64,000 bases of DNA from Paenibacillus selenitireducens (GCF_002021565.1 NZ_MSZX01000002.1:186027-250026), one strand, 5' to 3'. Shown: positions 8,406-16,273, counted from the stretch's first letter. The notes: generated by a model not told the origin, from the sequence alone. Translations and numbers: made by a program.

Positions 8406-8450
8406 GCAAAACGGATACGGCTCCAATTCGAGCAGTATCCGTTCTTCTAT
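8406..8450. terminator. Bidirectional terminator between amidohydrolase and rpiA
   Basis: AACGGATAC (8410-8418) pairs perfectly with GTATCCGTT (8435-8443). On the minus strand the hairpin is followed by TTTTGCTATTT and ends the rpiA transcript; on the plus strand a weaker pyrimidine run (CTTCTATCT) follows. Confidence 0.7.
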
Positions 8451-8468
8451 CTATATTCGCAAGGCGCG

Positions 8469-9137
8469 TTAGTTCGATAAGATTTCTAATGTACCGTCAG
8501 CATGTCCAACGATAACTTGGCTTGTCATATGGACAAATAATCCATTGTCGACGACGCCTGGCGTTGTGTTTAATTGTTGATGCAGTGTTTCAGGATCCGT
8601 AATATCGCCAAAGTGGCAGTCCGCGATCAGATTTCCGTTATCTGTTATATAATGAGTTCCATTTGCTTCGCGGATTTTCAGTTGGGCGCCCAACGCTTGC
8701 AGCTTGCGAACCGTCAATTCGTAGGCAAAAGGAACGATCTCAACAGGCAATGGGAACGTGCCTAGCGCAGGAACGATTTTTGTCTCGTCGACAATGACGA
8801 TGAATCGTTTGCTGTTCCCTGCAAGGATTTTCTCGCGAAGCAGTGCGCCGCCGCCACCTTTAATTAAGCTCAAGTTCGGATCGACTTCATCGGCGCCATC
8901 AATTGTAATGTCAATGACTTCGACATCTGCGAATGGCAGAAGCGGAATGCCGAATTGGCGAGCGAGCTCTTCGGATGCTTTGGAGCTGGCCACGGCTTGA
9001 ATGTTCAGACCTTCTTGTACACGTTGTCCAATTTTCTGAATAGCAAAGTAGGCGGTGGAGCCTGTTCCAAGACCTACGATCATGCCGTCTTGAATCAATT
9101 CAACGGCTTTTTCTGCTGCGATTTGTTTCGTATTCAT
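8469..9137 (-). CDS. rpiA: Ribose-5-phosphate isomerase A
   Basis: 222 residues, the usual length. It interconverts ribose 5-phosphate and ribulose 5-phosphate in the pentose phosphate pathway. Family motifs are intact: GLGTGSTAYFAI near the N-terminus (substrate phosphate loop), DGADEVDPNLSLIKGGGGAL with the catalytic Asp, and a GDITDPETL segment. It starts at ATG 9137 with AGAGGTGATC upstream, only 29 bases after the tatD-like gene, with no terminator between. It therefore seems to be the last gene of the TPP-riboswitch operon, although an internal promoter cannot be excluded. Confidence 0.93.
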   Translation of the reverse strand: MNTKQIAAEKAVELIQDGMIVGLGTGSTAYFAIQKIGQRVQEGLNIQAVASSKASEELARQFGIPLLPFADVEVIDITIDGADEVDPNLSLIKGGGGALLREKILAGNSKRFIVIVDETKIVPALGTFPLPVEIVPFAYELTVRKLQALGAQLKIREANGTHYITDNGNLIADCHFGDITDPETLHQQLNTTPGVVDNGLFVHMTSQVIVGHADGTLEILSN

Positions 9138-9166
9138 TGGTTTAGATCACCTCTATGATTAGTCTT

Positions 9167-9991
9167 CTAATTATAGAACGTAATCGTATTCTTGTGCAAA
9201 GTTTTAGCAGCCATTTCGTAAGAAATTCCTTTGAGAACGGCAATCGTGTGAACAACATCCCATACCATCTTGGGATGCGTCTGTTCCCCTTGGTAGGGAC
9301 CTTCGAATGGCCAAGGACCATCAGTTTCGACCATCATTTGTTCGATCGGATAGACACGAACTAAATCTTGGATTTCAGGCTCATAGCGTACATCAGGTGT
9401 GATAGAGATGTAATATCCGTTCTTGATCATGCGCTGAATCGTTGAAGCGGCACCCTTGAACCAATGGAAATGAGCACGCTTGAGACCATGTTTCTCCAGT
9501 AAGTCACAGGTGATATCGGTATCTTCATAGACCGCGTGAAGCACAATCGGCCGTTCCAGCTCGACCGCTAGTTGAATAAACCGATCAAGCAGTGCGATGT
9601 AACCTTCCAGCGCAAAAGGCAGCCCTTTCGCTTCGGCTTCTGAACGGTTATAGTACGGCAGACCGACTTCGCCAATGGCGAAATGCTCCTCACGATGTGC
9701 TCGAATCCAAGTAAAAAGCTGGTCCAAGACCTGTACTTCCGGCAGTGCCTGCTCGGGATGAAACCCGTAAGCAGGTATGATTTGATTCGGATACGATTCG
9801 TACAATGCCCGTGTCGCCAAGCAAGAGTCATAACGCATCGAGACAGCAATGACTTGCTCGACGCCGGCTTCCAGCGATTCAGTTAATAGCCGGCGTTGAT
9901 CGGCCTCGTTATATTGGTCTAAGTGAATATGCGCATCGATGGCGCGAAGACCTCTTGATGTGTGTTCCCATTCTTGTGCAGAATTAGACAT
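9167..9991 (-). CDS. TatD-family metal-dependent hydrolase
   Basis: 274 residues. The TatD metal-site order is visible: AIDAHIHLDQY (HxH), IGEVGLPYY (Glu), HAVYED and AHFHWF (two His), and VETDGPWPF (Asp). The start is set at ATG 9991, because AGGTGG lies five bases before it and overlaps the alternative GTG at 10000. The gene overlaps the end of the ABC ATPase gene by eight bases and sits inside a thiamine-type transporter operon. Family members are nucleases or amidohydrolases; a role in processing an imported thiamine breakdown product is possible but only inferred from context. Confidence 0.8.
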   Translation of the reverse strand: MSNSAQEWEHTSRGLRAIDAHIHLDQYNEADQRRLLTESLEAGVEQVIAVSMRYDSCLATRALYESYPNQIIPAYGFHPEQALPEVQVLDQLFTWIRAHREEHFAIGEVGLPYYNRSEAEAKGLPFALEGYIALLDRFIQLAVELERPIVLHAVYEDTDITCDLLEKHGLKRAHFHWFKGAASTIQRMIKNGYYISITPDVRYEPEIQDLVRVYPIEQMMVETDGPWPFEGPYQGEQTHPKMVWDVVHTIAVLKGISYEMAAKTLHKNTITFYN

Positions 9992-10820
9992 GCATTCCAC
10001 CTGCTGACTGTAATAGTTGATAGATATCTCGTTTCATGCGCATGAAGGTTTCGCTATCTAGAATTGATTCCAGCCGCGGACGCGGAAATGGCACTTCAAA
10101 TTCAGCGATCGTCTGAGCCGGTGCGTTGGATAGGACATAGATCCGATCCGATAAGTAGATCGCTTCTTCAATGCTGTGCGTGACGAGCAGCACGGAACGG
10201 CGATGCTCTTCCCACAAGCTGAGCAGCCATTGCTGCATCTGCAGACGTGTCAGCGCATCCAGTGCGCCGAACGGTTCATCCAAGCAGATGAGCTCTTGCG
10301 GGCTCAGCATGGCACGAAGGAAGGAGGCGCGCTGCTGCATGCCGCCTGACAGCACATGCGGATACGCGTCCTCGTATCCGCCGAGCCCCGCGCGAGCGAG
10401 CCACGACTTCGCGAGCTCGCGGCGCTCCTCCCGCGAAGCGGCGCGGCTTGGCCGTGCGCCGCTCCCGCGTGGCTTGGCGTTCGACTCGGTAATGTCGAGC
10501 GCCAAGAGCACATTCTGTTCCAGCGTGTACCACGGGAACAGCGCGGGCTGCTGCGGCATGTAGCTGATCAGGCCTTTGCGGCCCGTCACGTCCGCGCCGT
10601 CCATGCGAATGCTGCCGCCATCGGGTTGGTGCAGTCCGCCGATGAGCTGCAGCAATGTGCTTTTGCCGCTGCCCGAGGGGCCAATGATCGAGACAAATTC
10701 CCCCGGGAGTACGGAAAGGGAGAGATTCTTCAATATCTCGTGCTGTGTACGATCCCGTTCAAAGGATTTGCAAATGCCTTGGACATCCAGCTTCGGCATC
10801 ACATCCAATTCATTCATCAT
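9984..10820 (-). CDS. ABC transporter ATPase, thiamine-precursor uptake (ThiZ-like)
   Basis: 278 residues, SsuB/TauB-type ATPase. Walker A GPSGSGKSTLL, Q-loop SYMPQQPALFPW, signature LSGGMQQRASFLRAM, Walker B LICLDEPFGALD and switch His in LLVTHSIEEAI are present. Residues ~93-115 are a GC-rich, Arg/Ser/Ala-rich insertion ('KPRGSGARPSRAASREERR') between the Q-loop and the signature that looks unlike the rest of the gene. Gene order with the permease, the small thiamine-binding protein and the NMT1-like lipoprotein, under a TPP riboswitch, points to uptake of hydroxymethylpyrimidine or a related thiamine precursor. Confidence 0.85.
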   Translation of the reverse strand: MMNELDVMPKLDVQGICKSFERDRTQHEILKNLSLSVLPGEFVSIIGPSGSGKSTLLQLIGGLHQPDGGSIRMDGADVTGRKGLISYMPQQPALFPWYTLEQNVLLALDITESNAKPRGSGARPSRAASREERRELAKSWLARAGLGGYEDAYPHVLSGGMQQRASFLRAMLSPQELICLDEPFGALDALTRLQMQQWLLSLWEEHRRSVLLVTHSIEEAIYLSDRIYVLSNAPAQTIAEFEVPFPRPRLESILDSETFMRMKRDIYQLLQSAGGMHV

Positions 10821-10826
10821 GTAACA

Positions 10827-11600
10827 TCATGCTCCTTTCTTCGGCTTCCAGCGGATGGCGAAACGTTCCAACAAGCTGAAGATCCCGAACAAGATTAAGC
10901 TGAACGCGACGATGACAACGATCGCAGCGAATACTCTGGCGGTCATGAATCCATTGCCGGATAGCTTGATATAGATGCCGAGCCCGTCCTTGGCACCAAG
11001 CCACTCGGCGGTAACCGCCGTAATGACGCTATAAGAAGCAGCAAGCTTCATGCCGGAGAAGAGGTACGGCAGTGCGTTTGGCAGCTCCAGCTTCCATAGA
11101 ATTTGGCGTTTGGTGGCACCGATCATTTGTAAGTAATTCATGTATTGCGCGTCCGGTTGTGTAAGTCCAGTTAACGTCGAGACCACGATCGGGAAGAAAC
11201 AGACTAACATAATAAGGACGACTTTAGGCGAGATGCCGTACCCCAGCCAAATGACGAGCAGCGGGCCTGTCGTGACGACAGGAACATTCTGCGTAAGAAT
11301 CAGCAAGGGGTAGACGCCTCGTTTGAGGAAAGGGACTAAATGCAATAGTACTGCCAAGACGACACCTAGACCGATTCCTGCGGCTAGACCTAACGTTGTA
11401 ATTCGTACGGTCGCCATCGCATGCATCCAGAGTCGGTTATATACTTCCGGCAACGTGAACGTTTCCAGGATACGAAGCGGGCTGGGCAGCAGCCATTCTT
11501 CAATGTGGCCGATCGATACGGCGCATTGCCAGATCACCAAAAAAGACAAGAGGACGGCCACAGGGGGCCATCCTAATTGAAACCAGCTTTTTTTTCGCAT
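10827..11600 (-). CDS. ABC transporter permease, thiamine-precursor uptake (ThiX-like)
   Basis: 257 residues, six predicted membrane segments, SsuC/TauC-type permease. The cytoplasmic coupling loop is 'MIGATKRQILWKLELPNALP'. It begins at ATG 11600 and ends six bases before the ATPase start, so the two are co-translated. Partner of the ATPase at 9984 and the lipoprotein at 11945. Confidence 0.85.
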   Translation of the reverse strand: MRKKSWFQLGWPPVAVLLSFLVIWQCAVSIGHIEEWLLPSPLRILETFTLPEVYNRLWMHAMATVRITTLGLAAGIGLGVVLAVLLHLVPFLKRGVYPLLILTQNVPVVTTGPLLVIWLGYGISPKVVLIMLVCFFPIVVSTLTGLTQPDAQYMNYLQMIGATKRQILWKLELPNALPYLFSGMKLAASYSVITAVTAEWLGAKDGLGIYIKLSGNGFMTARVFAAIVVIVAFSLILFGIFSLLERFAIRWKPKKGA

Positions 11601-11614
11601 GGGTCATAACTTCC

Positions 11615-11908
11615 TTAATCGTATTTTTCCGTTAACTTATCCATGGAAGCGCCGTGCGTCGGATTGTAGAAAATTTTCACTTGTGAAATGACTGCAGGAC
11701 ACCCGTCATCGATCATCGCTTCGTTCATGACTTTTACGATATCGAGAAGCTGACCGAGTTCACCTTCCATCGTTGTCTCCAGCGGAGCTACACGATATTT
11801 AACTTCAGATGCGTTAATAACTGCGATTGCACGATCGACGTAGGGAATAACATCGTCATATTTTAATGTCTTCGGAATGATTTGAATGCTTAGTAGTGCG
11901 TTAGCCAT
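11615..11908 (-). CDS. Thiamine-binding protein, MTH1187/YkoF superfamily
   Basis: 97 residues, the single-domain length of the MTH1187/YqgV family (ferredoxin-like fold). Characteristic stretches are 'ALLSIQIIPK' at the N-terminus and 'VAPLETTMEGELGQLLDIVK' in the middle. Related YkoF binds thiamine. It lies between permease and binding lipoprotein genes in the TPP-riboswitch operon, as often seen; it may act as a cytoplasmic sensor or carrier of thiamine or its pyrimidine moiety. Confidence 0.8.
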   Translation of the reverse strand: MANALLSIQIIPKTLKYDDVIPYVDRAIAVINASEVKYRVAPLETTMEGELGQLLDIVKVMNEAMIDDGCPAVISQVKIFYNPTHGASMDKLTEKYD

Positions 11909-11944
11909 GATAATTTCCTCGCTTTCAGATTGTAGAGTGTATGT

Positions 11945-12985
11945 TTATTTTTTGGGCAAAAAGTCGTTCGTAAAAGCTTTGTCCGCTTCAAAAGTGCCTG
12001 TCAGAAGCTTGTGTTCTGTCATCCACTCCGCGTAGTTTTTCCACACGTCTGATTTCTGCACTCCCCATTGTGCGGCATCATCTTGATAACGCGGGCTGAG
12101 CCATTTCTGACTCGCTTTGACAAGCTCAGGATTCAAATCCGGTTCTGCTTGGATCAAAATATTTGCTGCATCATCAGGATTCGCGATCGCATACTCATAA
12201 CCTGCTGCTGCTCCTGCTACGAATGCGCGGACAAGATCAGGTTTCTCTGCAATCATCTTCTCGCTTGTAGCCAGGACAGGGGTGTAGTAATCCAGTTTTG
12301 GACTATAATCTTTCAAATACACCATGTTCATCGGTTCCTTGCGAAGCTCGGCTTCAACGCCGGTCCAAGCATAATAAATCCACGCAAAGTCAATATTGCT
12401 CTTCGTTGCTGTGAAATAATCTGCCGACCCGATACTTACATTGTTCACTTTTTTGACATCGGCATTCTCGGTCTCCATTAAGGATTGAAGCATGGCTTCC
12501 TCGTTCGGTGACCCCCAGCCGCCATAGGTCTTGCCTTCGAAATCTTTTGGCGTCTTAATGTTCTTCGAGACTGGTGAAGCAAATCCGGATGTGTTATGTT
12601 GAATCACTGCCGCGAGGGATACAAGCGGTACGCTCTGTGTCCGGCCAAGTGTAATATTCTCTTGATAGCTGACCCCAAACTCGGCATTTCCTGCTGCAAC
12701 CATCTGATCCGCGCCGCTCTCGCCTGGTTGAACGATTTCGACATCCAAGCCTTGTTCTTTAAAAAACCCCTTATCGCGTGCAACATAGAGCCCGGTATGA
12801 TTCGTATTCGGCGTCCAGTCCAGCACGACCTTCACTTTCGTCAGTTCTTTGGCAGCGTCTTGCGTTTGTCCCGATTCGGCGTTAGATTCATTGCCTGTTC
12901 CAGCCTCTTTCGTCCCGCAACCTGCAACGATTACGAGCAGGGCGAGGCAGAGAAGCCAGAAGGATTGTCTCGTACGGTTCTTCAT
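11945..12985 (-). CDS. NMT1/THI5-like substrate-binding lipoprotein (ThiY-like)
   Basis: 346 residues. A lipoprotein signal ends in lipobox VAGC, and the mature part has the NMT1-type start 'VVLDWTPNTNHTGLYVARDK' followed by GFFKEQGLDVEIV. These proteins bind hydroxymethylpyrimidine, formylaminopyrimidine or similar thiamine precursors outside the cell. ATG 12985 is chosen since the signal peptide begins there and AGGGGA precedes it; the longer in-frame start at 13045 overlaps the riboswitch terminator. It is the first gene after the TPP riboswitch. Confidence 0.85.
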   Translation of the reverse strand: MKNRTRQSFWLLCLALLVIVAGCGTKEAGTGNESNAESGQTQDAAKELTKVKVVLDWTPNTNHTGLYVARDKGFFKEQGLDVEIVQPGESGADQMVAAGNAEFGVSYQENITLGRTQSVPLVSLAAVIQHNTSGFASPVSKNIKTPKDFEGKTYGGWGSPNEEAMLQSLMETENADVKKVNNVSIGSADYFTATKSNIDFAWIYYAWTGVEAELRKEPMNMVYLKDYSPKLDYYTPVLATSEKMIAEKPDLVRAFVAGAAAGYEYAIANPDDAANILIQAEPDLNPELVKASQKWLSPRYQDDAAQWGVQKSDVWKNYAEWMTEHKLLTGTFEADKAFTNDFLPKK

Positions 12986-13027
12986 GGATGGTTTTCCCCT
13001 TTGTCTATATGAGTAGTTTGTTGACAA

Positions 13028-13058
13028 ACAAAAAAACGCCCCCAACCGGAGGCGTTAG
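13028..13058 (-). terminator. Intrinsic terminator of the TPP riboswitch
   Basis: Read on the minus strand, AACGCCTCC-GGTT-GGGGGCGTT is followed by seven T residues. It lies between the aptamer and the first gene, so TPP binding should favour this hairpin and stop transcription before the transporter genes. Confidence 0.88.
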
Positions 13059-13084
13059 CATAAACGAGTTATCACTAAAAAACA

Positions 13085-13180
13085 GTTCGTTCCTACGCTG
13101 GCATTATCCAGATCAGGTATAAGGGTCAATGTCTTGTGGGACACAATCTCAGCCGGCCAATTCCAGCACCCCTGGGTCGT
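13085..13180 (-). ncRNA. TPP riboswitch aptamer (THI element)
   Basis: On the minus strand the conserved parts appear in order: AGGGGTGC at the 5' side, GGCTGAGA (complement of 13147-13154), ACCCTT, then the long conserved run ACCTGATCTGGATAATGCCA (complement of 13099-13118) and GCGTAGGAA. This is a near-perfect thi box. With the terminator at 13028-13058 it should switch the operon thiY-thiamine-binding-thiX-thiZ-tatD-rpiA off when thiamine pyrophosphate is abundant. Confidence 0.96.
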
Positions 13181-13202
13181 TATTCAGTTCATCAATGGGT
13201 CC

Positions 13203-13208
13203 ATTATA
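13203..13208 (-). promoter_or_regulatory. -10 box of the thiamine operon promoter
   Basis: The minus strand reads GCTATAATGG here, a consensus TATAAT with an upstream GC, placing transcription start about 20 bases ahead of the riboswitch aptamer. No good -35 box is seen at 16-18 bases. Confidence 0.5.
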
Positions 13209-13247
13209 GCAAACATATGGCAAGAATGCATGAAAAATTTACATTTA

Positions 13248-14231
13248 TCAAATTACCTGTCCCAGATAAGCATCCGGCTGCGGTTTACCAGGCATGTAAT
13301 GAATGGAGCGCAGGTAGCGAATGGTGCGGGTCTTCGCGCGCATCACAATCGAATGTGTCTCAGCCTGGTCGCCAGCGAGAAATCGAACGCCGCCCACAAA
13401 GTCGCCTTGCGTGATCCCCGTCGCGGCGAAGATAACATCACCGTGTCCGATCATATCTTCCATCAAGAGGCGTTGATGAGGATCCGTAATTTGCATGTCA
13501 TAACATCGCTGAAGTTCTTGCTCCGTCATAGGCATCAGACGTCCTTGAATTTCGCCTCCCAGACAATGAAGGGCCGCTGCCGCCAGCACGCCCTCGGGTG
13601 CGCCGCCAGAACCAACATAGAGGTCGATTCCCGTCTCCAGAAAAGCCGGAGCCATCGCGCCTGCCACATCCCCGGCATCCAGCAGCTTGATCCGAACGCC
13701 TGCTTTACGCAAAATACGCAGGTGCTCGGCATGCCGATCCCGATCCAGAATGGATACGGTGAGCTCGGATAATGCTTTACCGAGGATATGTGCTGCTTTG
13801 TTGAGGGTTACTTCCAAAGGATCATCTAAGTTTAGTTGTCCTCGGAGGGCCGGTCCCATCGCCAGCTTCTCCATATACATGTCGGGCGCGTGCAGGAGCT
13901 GGCCTTCTTCTGCGATAGCCATCACCGCCAACGCACCGTTTAAGCCTTTGGCAACTAATTCAGTACCTTCTACAGGGTCCACCGCGATATCTGTATTTTC
14001 GCCGATGCCATTACCCACATGTTCCCCGATATAGAGCATCGGGGCTTCGTCCATTTCACCTTCTCCAATGACGACCTTCCCTTGGATCGGAACCGATAAG
14101 AACATGCTCCGCATGGCTGAGGTCGCCGCTTCATCCGCTTCATTCTTCAAGCCTCTCCCGATCCATTGTGCGGCTGCGATGGCTGCCGCTTCCGTGACGC
14201 GAACCATTTCAAGCGATAATTGACGTTGCAT
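13248..14231 (-). CDS. glpX: Class II fructose-1,6-bisphosphatase
   Basis: 327 residues, GlpX family. It hydrolyses fructose 1,6-bisphosphate to fructose 6-phosphate, a committed step of gluconeogenesis, using a Li+-sensitive, metal-dependent site. Family motifs GEGEMDEAPMLYIGE and DIAVDPVEGTELVAKG (metal/phosphate binding) are intact. ATG 14231 is used: GGTGGAGG lies seven bases upstream, while the longer open frame up to 14330 is AT-rich promoter DNA. The upstream region carries CcpN-like operator sequences, and the gene diverges from a group holding ccpN itself, indicating repression on glucose. Confidence 0.93.
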   Translation of the reverse strand: MQRQLSLEMVRVTEAAAIAAAQWIGRGLKNEADEAATSAMRSMFLSVPIQGKVVIGEGEMDEAPMLYIGEHVGNGIGENTDIAVDPVEGTELVAKGLNGALAVMAIAEEGQLLHAPDMYMEKLAMGPALRGQLNLDDPLEVTLNKAAHILGKALSELTVSILDRDRHAEHLRILRKAGVRIKLLDAGDVAGAMAPAFLETGIDLYVGSGGAPEGVLAAAALHCLGGEIQGRLMPMTEQELQRCYDMQITDPHQRLLMEDMIGHGDVIFAATGITQGDFVGGVRFLAGDQAETHSIVMRAKTRTIRYLRSIHYMPGKPQPDAYLGQVI

Positions 14232-14252
14232 AATTAGGCCTCCACCCTGATA

Positions 14253-14316
14253 TATGACGTAATAATAGGCTTTACTTTGCTTATATATTATGACATAATA
14301 AATAATATGATATATA
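14253..14316. promoter_or_regulatory. CcpN-like operator cluster upstream of glpX
   Basis: The published CcpN box of B. subtilis is TRTGHYATAYW. TATGATATATA at 14306-14316 fits all 11 positions. TATGACATAAT at 14289-14299 fits 10 of 11, starting 17 bases away. TATGACGTAAT at 14253-14263 fits 9. A further relative (TATGACATCAT) lies at 14432-14442, closer to the small peptide gene. The sites overlap the AT-rich glpX promoter zone. Regulation by the CcpN encoded at 14755 is an inference from these matches. Confidence 0.6.
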
Positions 14317-14486
14317 CCAAATAGATGCAACAGCTTTTCTTCTTTGTCGAATAAAAGGGCGTAATAAGGACGGGACTTACTTCATACACATTCATTATCA
14401 GGCTTTTATCCGTCCTACCCATTGTTCTAATTATGACATCATATATCGTCGTTTTCTTTTCATATTGATAAGGAGGCTGAAAAAGT

Positions 14487-14645
14487 ATGGGAGAGGCAGC
14501 ACCAGAATTGAGATGGGGCATTGTGCTATGTAAGCGTTGCAATGAGGTAATTGACATGTTCGAAACGAAACGACCGACGGTGTATTATGGAGAATGTAAG
14601 ATCGGTCCTTGTTCAGAAGAGCCGAAGGAAGAGAACGAAGAATAA
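14487..14645 (+). CDS. SR1P-like small Cys-rich peptide (GapA-binding peptide family)
   Basis: 52 codons from ATG 14487, preceded by AAGGAGG at good spacing. The core 'GIVLCKRCNEVIDMFETKRP' then TVYYGEC carries CxxC, an IxxFE segment and YGxC, the layout of the B. subtilis SR1P peptide, which is encoded on the dual-function RNA SR1, binds glyceraldehyde-3-phosphate dehydrogenase GapA and promotes RNA degradation. In B. subtilis SR1 is repressed by CcpN; here the peptide gene stands directly upstream of ccpN, opposite glpX, with CcpN-like boxes between. The acidic tail after the last Cys is longer than usual. The transcript may also act as a regulatory RNA. Confidence 0.6.
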   Translation: MGEAAPELRWGIVLCKRCNEVIDMFETKRPTVYYGECKIGPCSEEPKEENEE

Positions 14646-14754
14646 CCCTTTATCAATGGCTGGTTGGAGGATAGACGTCCATAGGTAGTTGCGATATGAT
14701 GAGTGTAATTTGAGAAAGAACCGTTATGAAGGACGGCATAAGGAGTGAAGTACC

Positions 14755-15387
14755 ATACAGCTATCGTCGCGACAATATGAAATTCTACAACTCGTACAAG
14801 ATCAAGCTCCTATTACCGGTGAGCAAATTGCGGAGCAATTGGGTGTAAGTCGACCCACGATTCGTTCGGATTTGTCGATCCTTGTCATGTTAGGACATTT
14901 GGATGCCAAACCGAAGGTTGGTTATTTCCTGGGAAAACAAAATCGTCGGGAGACCGTGTTGTCTCCCGATCTTCTCGTGAAGGATGTTCAAATGCCGCCA
15001 ATTATTGTGCGGGAGACGGCCACGGTAAGTGATGCCGCTGTTGCGTTGTTCTTAGGGAACACAGGAACATTGATTGTCACGGATGTGGACGGGGCCTTGA
15101 TAGGCATCGTGTCCAGCAAAGATTTATTGAAGGTAACGTTGGGTAATCCGAGTGCTTCAACGATGCCGGTTGGAGTTGTGATGACACGGATGCCGCATAT
15201 TGTCACAGTATCCCCGGAAGAACCACTCATGGATGTTGCCCGCAAAATGGATGAGCATCATGTGAGTACATTGCCTGTGGTTGTTCCCTTCGCCGAAGGG
15301 GCTTCGAATGAGAAGTGGGAGGTCGTAGGCCGAATTACGAAGACAACCGTGAATAAAGCCTGGTTGCGACTTGCCAAAGATTCATGA
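14755..15387 (+). CDS. ccpN: Transcriptional repressor CcpN (HTH plus two CBS domains), start codon abnormal
   Basis: About 210 residues: N-terminal winged helix 'ITGEQIAEQLGVSRPTIRSD' and two CBS domains (from ~residue 80: 'MPPIIVRETATVSDAAVALF' and 'MTRMPHIVTVSPEEPLMDVA'). CcpN represses gluconeogenic genes and SR1 when glucose is present, responding to ATP/ADP. No ATG, GTG or TTG lies in frame ahead of the helix-turn-helix: the frame opens after TGA at 14746-14748, and the first canonical start is TTG 14839, which would remove the DNA-binding domain. AAGGAG (14740-14745) sits nine bases before ATA 14755, so initiation at ATA is one option; the other is a one-base insertion, since removing one A after GTG 14745 would give an in-frame MSTIQL start like B. 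subtilis CcpN. Confidence 0.88.
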   Translation: MQLSSRQYEILQLVQDQAPITGEQIAEQLGVSRPTIRSDLSILVMLGHLDAKPKVGYFLGKQNRRETVLSPDLLVKDVQMPPIIVRETATVSDAAVALFLGNTGTLIVTDVDGALIGIVSSKDLLKVTLGNPSASTMPVGVVMTRMPHIVTVSPEEPLMDVARKMDEHHVSTLPVVVPFAEGASNEKWEVVGRITKTTVNKAWLRLAKDS

Positions 15388-15437
15388 AATGCAAGAGTTT
15401 TTCAGCATACTCATAAATTGTTAGGGGAGAAGTAGGA

Positions 15438-16241
15438 ATGGGGCAGGAGCCACAGCAGATGATCACAATATGCTCGGATTCCGTAGGGGAAACCGCAGAA
15501 AGTGTTGTGCGCGCCACGATGAAGCAATTTACAGGGCAGGACGTGCAGCTCAGAAGAATTGGGCAAATCAAACAAGAGGATGATATACGCACCATCATGG
15601 AAGAAGTAAGCAGGCTTGGCGGGTTTGTCGTGTATACGCTGGTACAACCCGAATTGCGTGAAATGATGCGTTCTGAGGCGATTCGCTTGGGGATCCGTGC
15701 TGTGGATATCATGGGGCCGATGATGCAAGCTTTTATCGATACGTTTCATGATGCACCCAGCCGCAAACCTGGCTTATTGCATCAGTTAGACGAACCTTAT
15801 TTTCGCCGTATGGAGGCGATTGAATATTCGGTTCAATACGATCACAGTCAAGATGTGAAAACGTTAGGAGAGGCGGATATTGTACTTCTTGGCGTATCTC
15901 GTACTTCGAAAACCCCCCTCAGTATATTCCTTGGACATAAAGGATATAAGACGGCGAATGTGCTGGTCGTGCCTGAGATGAAACCTCCGAAAGAGCTGTT
16001 CCAACTCACGCATCAACGGGTTGTATTGTTAACCATGAACGCGGAACAGATGCTCAAAATTCGAACGGAACGATTAAAGACGCTGGGCTTGCCAGCAGGG
16101 GCAAGCTATACGACATTAGAGCGGATTCAAGAGGAGTTAGCCTATGCGCATGCCGTGGCAGATCAGCTGCGTTGTCCCGTGATTGATGTGACAGATAAAG
16201 CCATCGAGGAAACGGCGGGCGTGATCTTGGGCTACGTATGA
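15438..16241 (+). CDS. yqfL: Pyruvate, phosphate dikinase regulatory protein (PPDK/PEPS regulator, YqfL)
   Basis: 267 residues, DUF299 family. It has the P-loop-like GVSRTSKTPLSIFLGHKGYK around residues 150-170 that binds ADP. These enzymes both phosphorylate and dephosphorylate a Thr next to the catalytic His of pyruvate phosphate dikinase or PEP synthase, thus controlling PEP formation. It follows ccpN by 50 bases, as in B. subtilis, where YqfL modulates CcpN activity. Confidence 0.9.
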   Translation: MGQEPQQMITICSDSVGETAESVVRATMKQFTGQDVQLRRIGQIKQEDDIRTIMEEVSRLGGFVVYTLVQPELREMMRSEAIRLGIRAVDIMGPMMQAFIDTFHDAPSRKPGLLHQLDEPYFRRMEAIEYSVQYDHSQDVKTLGEADIVLLGVSRTSKTPLSIFLGHKGYKTANVLVVPEMKPPKELFQLTHQRVVLLTMNAEQMLKIRTERLKTLGLPAGASYTTLERIQEELAYAHAVADQLRCPVIDVTDKAIEETAGVILGYV

Positions 16242-16246
16242 AGGAG

Positions 16247-16273
16247 CCATGCCGAGGAGGTATGGTTTTTATC
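16247..16273 (+). terminator. Terminator of the ccpN-yqfL unit
   Basis: CCATGCC pairs with GGTATGG (one G-T pair) around a GAGGA loop and is followed by TTTTTAT, six bases after the yqfL stop codon. Confidence 0.75.
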
